From Acanthacorydalis orientalis (taxonomy: Eukaryota; Arthropoda; Insecta; Megaloptera; Corydalidae), in the NCBI GenBank assembly GCA_034766995.1, contig CM068317.1:37322249-37386248 (forward strand): DNA of 64,000 bases, in the 5' to 3' direction. Within the stretch, counting starts at the first letter, position 1. Each line of letters begins with the position of its first letter. The position numbers and the translations under genes are program-made. Below the pieces are notes generated by a model. The model made no database searches, had not been told where the DNA came from, and saw nothing but the letters and a program-made list of their open reading frames with translations. This document shows, piece after piece, positions 1 to 12,260 of this stretch.

Positions 1-540
1 ATCGTCCACGCTTTTCCCACACAATGGTACGCGGTGTGAGGTGAACGTACCTACTCGATTTTCACGGATATTGATGTTTGAGATTTAAGTTGAAAAAATT
101 TTCGGAATGCTTATTTTCTACATATGAATTTGTCTGTATATGCGTATACCTAATTTTTTTCACTTGAAATATAAATCAGAAATGAAACGAAACATTCGCA
201 TGAATGAAATAATGAATATTCTAATTGATTCAATTAAATGATAATTTATAGATGTAATAATGAATGATATTCCGTTTATTATTTCAATGTGAATTTTAAG
301 GAAAAACTGTTTGGTTTAATTAAAAGTTGTATCGAATCTATTAGAAATACATTTGCAAGAACAGGATGTTCTATTATAATTTCATTACCGGCACACAAAA
401 CTCCATTATTACGTTCCGCCGTTCAAATGCAACATTAAAAATCAAACTGGAGCTGCTCACATTTAAAATCATAATCAGAATTATGGTACTTTATTAAACA
501 CTTACTTATTTTCAACAAAGTTATTTTCACCGTTTGCAGT
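1..540. other. AT-rich, no gene seen; left edge may clip an island
   Basis: The first 50 bases are CpG-containing (ACGCGGTGTGAG|GTGAAC could be an exon end with a weak donor) but too short to judge. The rest shows nothing. Confidence 0.4.
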
Positions 541-840
541 AAACAATGGATCCGTTTCTGATTCTATTGTGTTGGTCCACGAGGCGTTACACTGACACTT
601 TGGAAAAGCGTAACCTTATCCTCATTCCTAAACATTTGATATTTATATAGAACTATAGAACTCCAGTCGCGGGTTCGAGCCTGGTTCACGGCCGTGACTG
701 TTATGACCGTTTACTATGTAAGCTAGCGAGCACAACAGTGAACAGGAAAACATATTATCGCTTCGATGATCATGGTCGCGGTCGTAGATTCCGTGAGTAG
801 TGCGTTTATTCGGTTATTGTGAATTCATATATAACAAAAT
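541..840. other. CpG-containing island with B-box-like sequence
   Basis: This is a local rise in GC with CGAGGCG, a GGGTTCGAGCC box (671-681, matching the RNA polymerase III B-box) and several CG dinucleotides. No A-box or cloverleaf is found upstream, and no long frame is present. It is a possible SINE remnant or regulatory element. Confidence 0.3.
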
Positions 841-1102
841 GCTAATTTATGTAGTTAACGAATAAAACTTTTACATCGCAGCTATTATACAATGTGTTAA
901 AATAATGATTTACTATCAAGTTTTTGACATTTCCACGCAACATTCATTAGCGTTCTATTCGGATTTTCGTTATGATAATTGTAATAAATTAATTGTATTG
1001 AACTGCATGAGTAATTGTATTAAATCTTTCTAATTAATATTCTAAATCAATTGTTATTTACATATAAATTATACATTAACGATTATATATTACAAACACA
1101 TA

Positions 1103-1129
1103 TTATATATATATATATATATATATATA
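1103..1129. repeat. (TA)n microsatellite
   Basis: Pure TA run of about 27 bases. Confidence 0.9.
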
Positions 1130-1754
1130 ATGAAATTAAAACGCTGTTAGTATACTGAGGTAGTTCGCTGAAATTTATTTTTCAGTTATGATGTACATAA
1201 CTTACATGAAAAATATTAATAGATAACATAAGAAAAATACCTATTACAAAATGATCATATATTAATATACAAAAACGAATATTTTAAAAGTTTCAGCATT
1301 TAATCATATACAAAAATGTTAATGTGAATGTATACACTTTCGATGACGGCACTGAGAAAAAATGGACACAGAAATCAAGTTTATGAAAAATATGACTGAA
1401 AAATATTTCCAAGAAATTTCTTTTCAAATAAAATAAATGTTAAGAGCGACAAAAACGATTACTGTTGGTTTATGCTTGTCGCTTATGAAGAAACTAATAA
1501 TACAGAAAATATGTAACAAGTATACAGTCCGAAACATTTTACAAAAAAATAGACTATTTGCAAATATTTTGTTAATAAATTTAAGATTTAGCTTAAGACG
1601 TTTCATTTTGATACAGTTCATTTAATTTGAATCGGAAAAAAATAAATTTGTAATTTAAAAAATACATACAGTGAATATAGTTCCGATACAAGAATTCGTT
1701 TTTGAATCCACTCTACTAGATTAAATTATTCTATATAGTTTACTTGTTTTTGTT

Positions 1755-1757
<3 letters not shown>

Positions 1758-1811
<54 letters not shown>

Positions 1812-1821
1812 ATATATATAC
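1758..1821. repeat. (TA)n microsatellite, interrupted
   Basis: Long TA run, then AAAC, then a second short TA run. Confidence 0.9.
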
Positions 1822-2232
1822 TTAATTGAGATTATCTTAAATTTACAACCATTTTTTATTGTAAAAGTTGAGAACACAATATCATTTGTCAAATTAGATT
1901 CTCACCCCAGTAATAGGAAATAATATTTGTCGCAAAAATTTAGCTTTCGATAAATCGATACTTGGTAGCGAATTCGCTTAAAAGTATGATTAAAATTATA
2001 TAACTGTGAAACCCTCGTCATCTAGACTAAACTGTCCAATTGTGTCCACTTCACAAAATGGAAATAGAAAATGAGAGTATATCCTGGGATGTTTTATATA
2101 CAGGCATAAAACACATATATATCCAGACATGCACATATATCTACAAAAAAATATAGTTACCCATACACGTGCATATATGAAAAAAAACGTCACATCACAT
2201 TAATCTTATGTTAAGTGGTTGAAATGGTAATG

Positions 2233-2416
2233 GGGATATTTGAATGAAAATATCCCGCGTCAGGGTGATTGTGTCATTTTTTGACACTCGGTTTTCGGGG
2301 GTGTCTAATAACGATTATCGGCTGATTTATCCCCCACTTCACGAGGGGTTGTTATATTTTTCAATATGGAGTTGAAGTAGTGATGCGTTAAAACAGGACC
2401 GTTTTAACATGCTTCA

Positions 2417-2417
<1 letters not shown>
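2233..2417. other. hairpin-rich island, possible structured RNA or regulatory element
   Basis: Three separate inverted repeats sit in a GC-richer block. GGGATATTT (2233-2241) pairs with AAATATCCC (2248-2256) around a six-base loop. GTGTCA (2271-2276) pairs with TGACAC (2282-2287). GTGATGC plus GTTAAAAC (2380-2394) pairs with GTTTTAAC (2401-2408) and GCTTCAC (2411-2417), with a two-base bulge and one mismatch. A G5 run (2297-2301) and a C5 run (2331-2335) could pair between them, around CGATTATCG. There is no open frame of note. The TA microsatellite begins immediately after. It matches no RNA family I recognise. Confidence 0.5.

Positions 2418-2418
<1 letters not shown>

Positions 2419-2467
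<49 letters not shown>
2419..2467. repeat. (TA)n microsatellite
   Basis: Adjoins the hairpin-rich island on its right. Confidence 0.9.
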
Positions 2468-2469
<2 letters not shown>

Positions 2470-3291
2470 GTCTATACAAAAAACTACAGGATCTAATAGA
2501 AATGTATAAACTTTAATCTTGTAATATAACATAAGTGAACAGTTACACTATGTATTGAAATGAAATGCAATACTCCTTCATTACATATTTAATTTGCTTT
2601 AGATATAATTGAATAAATAATAAATACCATTTAATTATTTTAATATAAAAGATTTTTTTAAAAATACTTTCATCCTCCTGCTTAATTCATATTTACTTAC
2701 ATTTTACATAAAAGTATTTTTTATTAGTAATAGTTATTTACATTCTACTAAAAATTAATAAAGAATGATATAAAAAAGTTTGAAATATTGTACTGCAACT
2801 GCAAGTTCGATTTGATGTTATGACAGTTATGTTTTTAATAAAATATAATATTTTTTTATGATTATGTTACAAATCACGTTTGTTTCATTTATCGTTACGT
2901 TATATACAGAGTCTATCTATATTTAATACTGATTTTGCATATAAGATAGAGAAAGTCAACGAATAAACATGAATCCTTTGTCCTTATGATATCACAAAAT
3001 AAAGAACTATATCCAGAAGAATATTCATAATTTAGGATTCAGATAACATATCTCTGAGCTTTCTACGTACAATTTATTTCATTCTATTTTTTTTATATAT
3101 TAGCTGAAAATAATGATGTAGGGGACAGTTTCATTTCAATTTGATGGTTTTGATGTTTTTGTCTGTTTTCTTCAATTTAAATGTGTATAAATATACAAGT
3201 ATGTACACAAAATTATTAATAATTAACATATTTTAATATGTATTAATTATGTAGTAAAAAAGATGCTCATTTTATAAAAAAATCAAACTTG

Positions 3292-3328
3292 TATATATGT
3301 ATGTGTATATATATATATACATATATAC

Positions 3329-3370
<42 letters not shown>

Positions 3371-3371
3371 T
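3292..3371. repeat. compound TA/GTAT/CATA microsatellite
   Basis: TA core with interspersed GTAT and CATA units, indicating an older, decaying array. Confidence 0.85.
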
Positions 3372-3990
3372 AAAGTATTGGATTGTTTTTCTGAGTTTCA
3401 CGATATTTTTTCAATAAAATTATATTTCTTTTGATTTTTTTATCTAAGTTTTATTCGAGAAAAGAAATGTAACATTCATGAACGACAGCATATTTTTATA
3501 TAAAATAAATTGCATTTCATTTCAGTAAAATTCTTCAAAATGTTTATATTCGATAATGACTTTAATGTAGTAATAAAACACGGTACACAAAAAAACACAA
3601 TTTAGTTAAATATATATTTAAAAGGTGGTTTATTTTTTTCAATTAACTGTAACTGAAATCAATAAACGAATACGTTTAACCAATAAATAATGTGAAATAG
3701 GTTAATGGAGATACTAATTTGAATCGCGTTGTATTAAATGTAATTTATTGATTTGTTATCAAAGTATATACATTGTTAAAAATAAATTACATAAAACGTT
3801 AAGACTTAAAGATATCAAAATTAAATGCTTCAAAACGTTTTAAGCGAAGTAGTTTAGAACTTTTCAAACATGTCAGAAGAAAATTACATATTTCACTGAC
3901 ATTTACTAATTTGCACAATCTTCAGTTCGTCAATGCAGTGTAGCATCAGAAACTATTTTCTTAAATGTAAATATAATATAATTTTTCAAT

Positions 3991-4012
3991 TCACTCTCAC
4001 TCTCTCTCTCTT

Positions 4013-4077
<65 letters not shown>
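3991..4077. repeat. (CT)n-(TA)n compound microsatellite
   Basis: About 20 bases of CT repeats lead directly into about 65 bases of TA. Confidence 0.9.
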
Positions 4078-4080
<3 letters not shown>

Positions 4081-4713
4081 ATACAGTACGACTAATGAAT
4101 TATAAAAAAAGAAATCTTATTTGAAAACATACTATATCTTACCTAATTATTACAACATCCATTAAAGAAAAAAATCTATTATGTATCTAACGGGTTACTG
4201 TAAATATGAAAAATATAATTTGTGAAGAATATTAATAATCTTGATCAAGATATATGTAGATTTTGATGGTAATGATATCTTAATTAGAGTGACAAAACAC
4301 AAAAAGATATTAAAAAATCATGATAAACAACATAGAGTAGAAATCACTACAAATAACACGTCAGAGACTCTCATCAATATTTTTAGTAGCTATTTTTACA
4401 TTAAAAAAATATTCAAAATAACTTTTTTTATTTTCTCTTTTTAAAGATTTATAAATTTTTCTATTCTTTTGCACTCCGAAGCTGATAGTATTATCATTCA
4501 AATGCGAATAATTATTTATTAAAATGATTAAATAATGGTTTGCTGAACAGTTTTATTGGAAAAAGAAAAGTAGAAACTAAGAATGAAAATTCGTTTATAA
4601 AGATGAATTTAGCTACAGTGAAAATACTATAATTCACCTTCATATAAGTATAATACAGTAATTATATGACGAATGTTTTTTATTCTTTTTAATCTGCCAG
4701 TTCTTTAACTTAC

Positions 4714-4732
4714 TATATATATATATATATAT
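4714..4732. repeat. short (TA)n microsatellite
   Basis: About nine TA units. Confidence 0.8.
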
Positions 4733-5398
4733 ACAAGCACTTTTATAGTAAGACAACTATTTAGATATAAATTATACAAAATAGTTCAAAAATATACATT
4801 TTTTAAAAAACCAATATTTTATAAAGAAAATAAATATGTTATTGGTTTGCTTGTCAAAGAAATTCATTTATAATTCTTCACTTAATAAAAAAACTGAAAT
4901 CATTTTTAATATTTCTGTAAATTCATTAAATTAAATCCAATAACAATTTCACAAATACAATTTAATCAAAGTAATGCATTGTACGTACTTCAAAAACGTT
5001 CATCGAAAAATCAGTTTTTTGTAATTTTTTATTAATTTTAAAATTGTTCCGTAAACAAAAAGAATAATATTTCAAATACTGTTCGACATATATAAATCAA
5101 TTTATTGACATGACAACAATAGATGCCAGCAAACCGTTTACGTACAATCATGCAATTTTCTGAATTGTCGTAATACGTTCCTGTGCACGATAGCATCGAC
5201 TGTGTCGGAACTTTTATTAATTTTATTAATTCAGATTGATCACCGCGAAGTTTTCGATCAATGTAACGCGTTTCTGACTTTTGATGATTAATATTTGATG
5301 CGTTTGTTTTTAATAAGTAGATTGAAACACAGTGTATTCGGAATTAAAACCTATTTTTGATTTTTTATTACCGTTATTTCCCGAAAAATACTCCAAGC

Positions 5399-5433
5399 AC
5401 ACACACATATTATATATATATATATATATATAC
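5399..5433. repeat. (AC)n-(TA)n microsatellite
   Basis: Four AC units followed by TA. Confidence 0.85.
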
Positions 5434-5581
5434 ATAACATATATAAATGTTTATTAAACATTTTTGCTCCTGGTCATTTGAATGATTCTCGTTAAGATTT
5501 TATCATCATATGTTCCATTTAATTAACAAGTTTTAATGTGGAAAGTTTATGCAATATATTTTGCACATGGCTATAAACGCC

Positions 5582-5583
<2 letters not shown>

Positions 5584-5631
<48 letters not shown>

Positions 5632-5679
5632 TAATATATATATATATTTATATATATATATATATATTTATATATATAA
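5584..5679. repeat. (TA)n microsatellite with ATTTATA interruptions
   Basis: Nearly 100 bases. Interruptions recur twice, suggesting internal duplication of an interrupted unit. Confidence 0.9.
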
Positions 5680-5971
5680 ATACAGACGCACAGATTTCGA
5701 AAATTATAGATTCCATTTTTTACATTCCTCTACCACACAAAAGGTAACTTTTTTTAATAACTTTATTAAAATTCTCGTATGTAAAAAATTAACATATATA
5801 CGATCAATAAAGCTTGCAAATTTTCACATAAATAGCTTCATAAATTACAAAAAAAATATTCATATTTTATAATTTCTCACTGTACCAAAAAATAATAGCC
5901 AACATTTACAAGTGCTATATTATTATTCGTTAATGATCTGAGATAAAAATTAGAAAAGGATCTATGAACAG

Positions 5972-6017
<46 letters not shown>
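5972..6017. repeat. (TA)n microsatellite
   Basis: Pure run of about 23 units. Confidence 0.9.
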
Positions 6018-6019
<2 letters not shown>

Positions 6020-6481
6020 TCAGAACTCTTTAAAAAATATATAAACAACATAATGAAGATTTTTAATTAAAAATGATATATTTATAATGAAACTAAACAT
6101 TTTTAATCATAGTATTTGAAAAAAACTGTTTAGTACAATAAAGTATGCAGAGAAATTATAAGAACTGTAAAAAAATATTTCGAAAATTTATTAGGGAGGA
6201 CATGAGTAAATAATAGATGAAAAAAACAATTTGTGTTTAGTTACACAACTATAAGGTATAAATTTTATACTTATAGATAATTCATACATTTAATATTAAT
6301 TAAATGATCACTTAAATGTATAACTATATACAAGTTTTCTTAAAAGAATATGTTTCATGAAATGTTATAAGATATTTTATTTCATATTTGATAAAGCATA
6401 TAGAACTAGTATGATGGTACATCACTTTATAATGGAAGATAAGTCATTACAACTATCAATATTCATTATCCTGACAAATTG

Positions 6482-6545
6482 ATTAGACTTAGAAGTTGGC
6501 CGCATGACTTGCAAGCTCTTCAGGTTAAAATCCTTCAATTTTTTA
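6482..6545 (+). pseudogene. tRNA-like relic (tRNA pseudogene or SINE head)
   Basis: An A-box-like TTAGAAGTTGG (6489-6499) is followed 34 bases later by a B-box-like GGTTAAAATCC (6523-6533; consensus GGTTCGANTCC), with ACTTGCAAG between them where an anticodon loop would be. The stems do not fold into a full cloverleaf, so this is not a functional tRNA. Confidence 0.3.
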
Positions 6546-7060
6546 TTTGTAAAGATACAAGGAATGTAAACCTCATCGGTGTACAGTGTTTAAATAAGTA
6601 ACAGTGAACAATTACTTATCAAAATTATTAATGCAACAAATGAAGTGTGCAACAATAATGTTTTAAGTGTAAATGTACAAAATGTATTCGGTAATTTGTT
6701 GTTATCAGGTTTTTGCGTTATCAGGTTTGTTCAAGCGAAATGAACACATTTTTAAAATCTGTTGTAATAAATAGGGTAATATTTGAATTGAAATTATTTT
6801 ATGCTGTTTTATCATAAGTACCTTTACATTAAGTTTTTGATTTTGATAATTTTAAGAAAATATATATTTTATAAAAAAAATCTAATTAAAAGGCGAATAT
6901 TTTATTAAAAATTTTTTCAACTTGTTCTCTAAATCATTAGTTTTTTAAAATACAATCGATATCTACAAGAATACCATGTTCAAGTGTGTTAAATTTGTTC
7001 AAATATTTCATTTGAGTTAATTTATATCTATAAATAAAAAAATACTATTTCAGTTTGAAA

Positions 7061-7560
7061 AAAAGAGTGTTTGTAGACAAGTTTGATGCTAGATATTTCT
7101 ACTGATTTTCCAGAATTTGAAACGAGTCGCCGCTGTAGGAACGTAATTTCTATCTGGACACGTGTTTGTACCTTACTAGGCACGGTCAGTGCACGCGTTA
7201 ACGTTTTTCACAATTTATAATTCATAACACACTTTATAACCAACCTCTATAATTCACATTTCGAATAGAACGAGTAAGGATCGTGTTACAACACATCATA
7301 GACTATATATAGAACGGATGGCACAGGAGAGGAGTTATTGTAGCGTCGGCAGCAGTGCATAATATTTCACGGGTACTCGAACTCCGGTCCCTGGGTGGAG
7401 AACGCCGGCACGCTCCTTCTAGCTAAACGCCGTGACGAATAAACTATTAAATTAATGATGGTCGACAGCTCGTCCGTTCTCCGAAAACACTAACGTTCTC
7501 TGTCTTCGTTTAACGGATATTGTTTAACTGGCGGGTTATACGAGATAGAAATGTATTTAC
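7061..7560. other. CpG-containing island, possible promoter or enhancer
   Basis: The GC-richer segment contains CTATATATAGAA (about 7303-7314, TATA-like) followed by unusually complex sequence. A minus-strand TAGCTAGAAGG and GAGTTCGAGTACCC have A-box/B-box spacing, but the T-stem does not pair. No frame was recognised. Its function is unknown. Confidence 0.35.
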
Positions 7561-8156
7561 ATGTATTAGATGTTTGATTTACGTCTGAAGTTTATCTTGA
7601 GTTGTATTCGGTATGTTTGTGATAAAATATGTACGCGAAATATTATTTCGTACTGAATATTAAGCTTTGTGGTATTTTGAACGGAACTTTGTTTTTATAA
7701 CACATTACGATTACAAAAATGTGATATTCGAGAGAAACATGTACATACGGTGAAACAAGTAAAGTTAGAAATTCTGTATTTATATTCTTACAAAATTATT
7801 TATGCCTCTCATTATGAATAAATAATTCGAATGAAATCTTTCATTAATAAAGAATTATTACTTACACTACGTTATACCGTGCAACGCTTGTTTGAATACT
7901 TCACAAGAATTTATTTACCTGCAACAAAAAAAAGGGTTAATGAAAATTCATAAAGCGCATATACAATTTATGTAAATATTCATTTACATACATTTATTTA
8001 CATACATAATTAATTATAAAATTCTAAGATAAGAGAATCACAAACACCCATAAAATACAATTTATAATTTATATTTGCTAATGCATTTTTATAAATATCA
8101 TATCATTATTAAAATATTCAAGTCTGTCTTTACGTACACGCACATTTATATTTATA

Positions 8157-8159
<3 letters not shown>

Positions 8160-8208
<49 letters not shown>
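8160..8208. repeat. (TA)n microsatellite
   Basis: Pure run; flanked on the left by decayed TTTATA units. Confidence 0.9.
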
Positions 8209-8213
<5 letters not shown>

Positions 8214-8353
8214 CAATTTTCGGAAAACTTCAAAAATATTTTATTTGACTACATTATAAATGAGTCTTCATGAAAACACAAAAGTGTTAATAGAATTTAT
8301 TCTTTGACTTCATCTATTAAATGTAATACATGCAGTATTAAACAATTTGACTA

Positions 8354-8356
<3 letters not shown>

Positions 8357-8403
<47 letters not shown>
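8357..8403. repeat. (AT)n microsatellite
   Basis: Second array within 150 bp of the previous one. Confidence 0.9.
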
Positions 8404-8407
<4 letters not shown>

Positions 8408-9179
8408 TAACAATTTTAAAAAATGAACTCTATTACAAATTAGTAAGCATATGTATGTATAAACCTATAAAAGATAAGGAGTTGGTTATAGTCGAAGAAT
8501 TAGTAACATGAACGGACAACTTTAAGCATGAACATTGAATTTGGAAAAATATTAAAAGTAAATAACAAAACATATAATGAATAAAAAAAAACATTACATC
8601 TCTGAGACTAGAAAATGTTGTATACAAAAAATCGACGTAATAAATTTTGTAACATGACTCAAAATATGGATTTGAGGATTATTCAAATAAGACATTCAAT
8701 ATTTCAACGTGACATTTTCACCAACATACATAAAAAGTGAATATTTTGATACTAAAAACAAGTATCTGTGATGTAAAATAAATCGTTGAGAACATTTAGT
8801 TATGATTAATCCTGAAAAAATATACTCAAGAAAATATTCATAAATTAATAAACTAAAATAATTAGCATTCTAGTTGACAAATAAAATTATTTTTTTTTAT
8901 TTCTTGTCAATAATATTCATTAAAATCAAACATTTCTAATGTATCAGTACTTCTCTGACACAATTCAAATCTGTTACAACTTTTATGCAACTAATAATAA
9001 TTAATACAAGTAAACATTATTCTCCAACAAAGAAAACATTACTTTTTACAGAAATGTTTATACAGTAATAAGAAATAAAATCAAAAGCATAGAACAAAAA
9101 AAAATGATATCAGTTCTACGTTTCATTAAAGAACATTTTTGTATTTAAAAAAAATTCACCCATACTATTTGTATCGAGC

Positions 9180-9530
9180 ACACCATGACGCACGACATTT
9201 ACGTTTGAGTAATCAAGAATCTTTTTTTAAAATTATTCATAATGTCACCGAACGTTATTGACAAGATCGAAATGAAAAACGCACATTGTGTTTGTTATAT
9301 CAATTGTCACAATAACAATCCACTTTAACGAGAAAAAAATGCATCGTAAAAAACACAGCGTATTAAATAAAAGCGCGTTTCGATACAGTTATTACACAAA
9401 CAGCTTTTTCGTTACGGTGTTTAAGCAGAACGGTTGGCGTACTGGGAGTGCGGGAGTCGAGTATGAACATCGGAACTGTGGATCGGATGATGTATTACGT
9501 CAAAACCACGATTGAAAATTATACGCGTAC
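9180..9530. other. CpG-containing island without recognisable gene
   Basis: A plus frame at 9288-9515 (75 codons) reads through it, ending RTGSAGVEYEHRNCGSDD. The first half is AT-biased, and no splice signals frame the second half. I treat it as non-coding. Confidence 0.3.
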
Positions 9531-9551
9531 ACATTATTAGCACATCTTAAT

Positions 9552-9578
9552 TTATATGTATATTACATACATATACAT

Positions 9579-9652
<74 letters not shown>
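9552..9652. repeat. compound (CATA)n-(TA)n microsatellite
   Basis: CATA/CATATA units grade into about 75 bases of TA. Confidence 0.9.
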
Positions 9653-9654
<2 letters not shown>

Positions 9655-9924
9655 CCAAAACACAAATAATACAAATTTATAGTCCTTATTGCTTCTTTCA
9701 AAACCAAATTAATAGATATGATGGATTTTCCTGTCTTAAAAGTGAGCAACAGCTAAAAACTATTTTGAATAAAATGAAAAAAATAAAATAAAATAACCAG
9801 TAATATATGCCAATAAACCAGAAAACAAAATACTTGTTTGTATCAAGCATAATAAGAAACGGACACAGGCAATGCTTAATAATAAATTTCTACAGAAATT
9901 TAAAAACAAAATATTAGAGATGGT

Positions 9925-10420
9925 AGAATAGTGTTAAATGGTAGTAATATTAAATAAATTATAAGTCAAGTAAAGAATGCATTTAATGAAATAAGGAAAG
10001 TATTTACTTCGTTCGAGATTATCTGAGAATAAAAAAAGACTAATGAAGGCATACGTCTGGAGTATGGCTTTGTATAGAAACAAGACTAAGATAATTGAAA
10101 CTATTGCAAAGAGAAGTTTAAAAGCTTTCAGACTTGATGGTATAAAAAATGTTCAAAATAAGATAGGAGGATAGAAAAAGAAATAGACGTTAGAAAATGA
10201 ATGAATAAGTATTCAGAATAGCAAAAGATAGAGAAGTTTATAAAATAGTCTAAGAAAAGAATAAATTAAATAAATCACTCGTTGAGATATAAAGGGTTGA
10301 TAAAAGTAGTTGATAGAATTGGTCATGAAAGAGAAGAAGTATAAAAGAAAATGGAAAATTGTATGAATGAATCAGACAAAGAAAAATCTAAAATGCCATA
10401 TCTACAAAGAATTAAAAAAA
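9925..10420 (+). mobile_element. decayed LINE (non-LTR retrotransposon) reverse-transcriptase 3' end
   Basis: Conceptual translation with frameshifts gives GRIVLNGSNIK, NAFNEIRKVFTS, then KKRLMKAYVWSMALYRNKTK, TIAKRSLKAFRLDGIK, and later DRIGHERE. This follows the order seen after the reverse-transcriptase domain of RTE/CR1-like LINEs (R.L...YVWS.LLYG.ETW, then EKRLEAFE, then W.GH.LR). Numerous stops, a missing G-ETW motif and AT drift show an old fragment. The 5' part and the catalytic YADD block were not seen. Confidence 0.65.
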
Positions 10421-10459
10421 AAACACAGAAACGAGAAGAATAGAGAAGAGCAGCAATAT

Positions 10460-11640
10460 AATTTTCCAATTTTTAGCTAAAATATGATCGGAATATTTAT
10501 TTTTATATTTTGAGTCTTGTGAAATTCATTGAAATGATTTTCTGTATTCGTAAAGTTTACTTCTTTCCTTTTTATCAATTTTAAATGTTTTTACTATTAA
10601 TTAAATTTGAAAATTTAACCTCAAACTTAGCCACACTGGTTGGTAATACCTATTATTAATTGACTCGTCATTTTTTGTACATTTTCTATAATTATGTTTA
10701 TTAATTCATAACACTACTGATCTTTAATTATTAAAAGTATAGAGATTTAATTTATGCAAAATGAAGCACTTGTTTATTATAATGTGTGCATTTTTAAGGT
10801 CTAATATTCAAATTATGTAAAACCTGAATATATTTTATTTTATAATTGAACCGAATAATTAAATCTATGATTTCCAACAAATTTTTATGAAAAATTATTT
10901 ATAATTAAGTAAAAAAGAAAAACGATTTCCTTACAATTACAAAATATTACTTAATTTTAAATTATTAATTTTTTTTTATAAAGTGTACTTGATGGCTTAC
11001 ACTTATGTTTTAATTAAATAAAAAATTTACATTAAATCAACTTTATAAAGAATATATTAGTACATACAACCGAACAAAAAATAGGTACAATACAAATACT
11101 TTCCAAAAATTATGAGCTGTACTTGTACTGAATTTTTTTACAATATGTTAAATCAAAAATAACAATTTTATTTCTTCTCAATACGAAATTAAAAAAATTA
11201 CATCTATAAACAAATGTTATAAAAGCAATATTAAAATATAACATTTATAAAAAAATGTTATTAAAATAACTTTCTTTGTTTATTAAATAAAATTCAAAAT
11301 TTCACACAAAGTATTGTTAAACTGAAAAATTGCAAACAATAAAAATATAATTATTCATTTTAACTGTATTATTTTACTCATAATAGCATATAATTAAAGT
11401 GTTATTTAGTTTTGTAATTTAAATGTATAAATTTATAAAAATCAATTATAAAACAAAAACAGTAATATTTATTACTATAATTGAAAATACAAAGGAGAAT
11501 TTAAAATTGAAACCGAAATTCTGAAAAGTTCATAATAATATCTATTTATTATGCAAAGAAAAAAAAACTGTTCATATAAATTAAAAAAGTGCACGTACTT
11601 ATTAATACAGTATATTAATACAGTATTAAAAGAAGCACAC
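10460..11640. other. very AT-rich stretch, nothing recognised
   Basis: Dense in poly-A/T and short local palindromes such as AAATGTTAT/ATAACATTT near 11210-11260. No frame or repeat family was identified. Confidence 0.6.
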
Positions 11641-12260
11641 AAAAAAGGTTACGCGTGAACAGGAAGAAGCGCGAACGAAATATTAATTTAAGCAAAATGT
11701 TAAACTCCTTAGGATAAGTAGAAAAGAATGTATTTATGATAATAAGTTCTTAAATACGTACACATCGGTGTTATGACGTACGAACGGATGATATGCGTAA
11801 TAGTAAAATAGTACAACGCGTCGAATTGAGGGAGGAGTGACGCAGGGGTGGTTTTTCGGTGAGATTGGTCTGTCGGTCGGTTGGGCTGCCGACTGGGCGA
11901 AATGATGGCAGGGGGTCGAAACCGCCACGGCAACCGCGGCATGTTCATCCCCGAGAACGGTGTTGAAACTGTTGTCGAATGACTCTCTACTCTGCTCGCG
12001 TAGGCCACGCGCCAACGGTCTTTTGAGTACCGTGAAATTTTATTCACGGAGAGAACAGAGTGAATTGGTTATATGGCACGGGCCTTTTATGAAGATTGTG
12101 TTGTGTTTATACTCCATGTTAAAAAAATACACGCATAAAAACCGAAATATAATAGGCACTCGAGTTTTTCTTTGGCTGGTTAAAGATGTTTATCAAACGT
12201 GACTTTTATTAAGAACAACTTACATAACACGAAAGAAAGTACGGTGATCGACACATTTTG
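11640..12260. other. strongest CpG-rich island of the left half, frames conflict
   Basis: The segment 11820-12060 is GC-rich with many CG dinucleotides. Three frames of 80 to 112 codons overlap on both strands (minus 11709-12047 and 11734-12015; plus 11960-12202), which argues for a CpG island rather than a particular coding frame. The minus 112-codon frame is Pro/Arg/Ser-rich and resembles nothing known to me. It is a possible promoter with a 5' exon. Confidence 0.4.

Larger units (their letters stand above)
2468..7060. other. AT-rich gene-free stretch with several TA arrays
   Basis: Apart from the microsatellites and the tRNA-like relic, there is only a mildly complex patch at 5100-5290. 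All frames here are low-complexity or fewer than 70 codons. Confidence 0.6.

Noticed and set aside
664..690. tRNA or SINE called from GGGTTCGAGCC
   Set aside because: No A-box upstream and no stem pairing. One B-box-like word alone is not enough.
3933..4124. Long frames rich in alternating Tyr and Ile (here and at 5549-5872, 9552-9749, 36803-36988, 44230-44477, 48373-48645, 57358-57593)
   Set aside because: They are translations of (TA)n microsatellites and are open by composition on both strands.
7370..7440. Possible tRNA on the minus strand
   Set aside because: A-box and B-box spacing is right, but the T-stem and acceptor stem do not pair.
11709..12047. 112-codon minus-strand frame in the CpG island
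   Set aside because: Overlapping frames on both strands are similarly open, no domain is recognisable, and no splice or start context supports it. It is kept only as an island.
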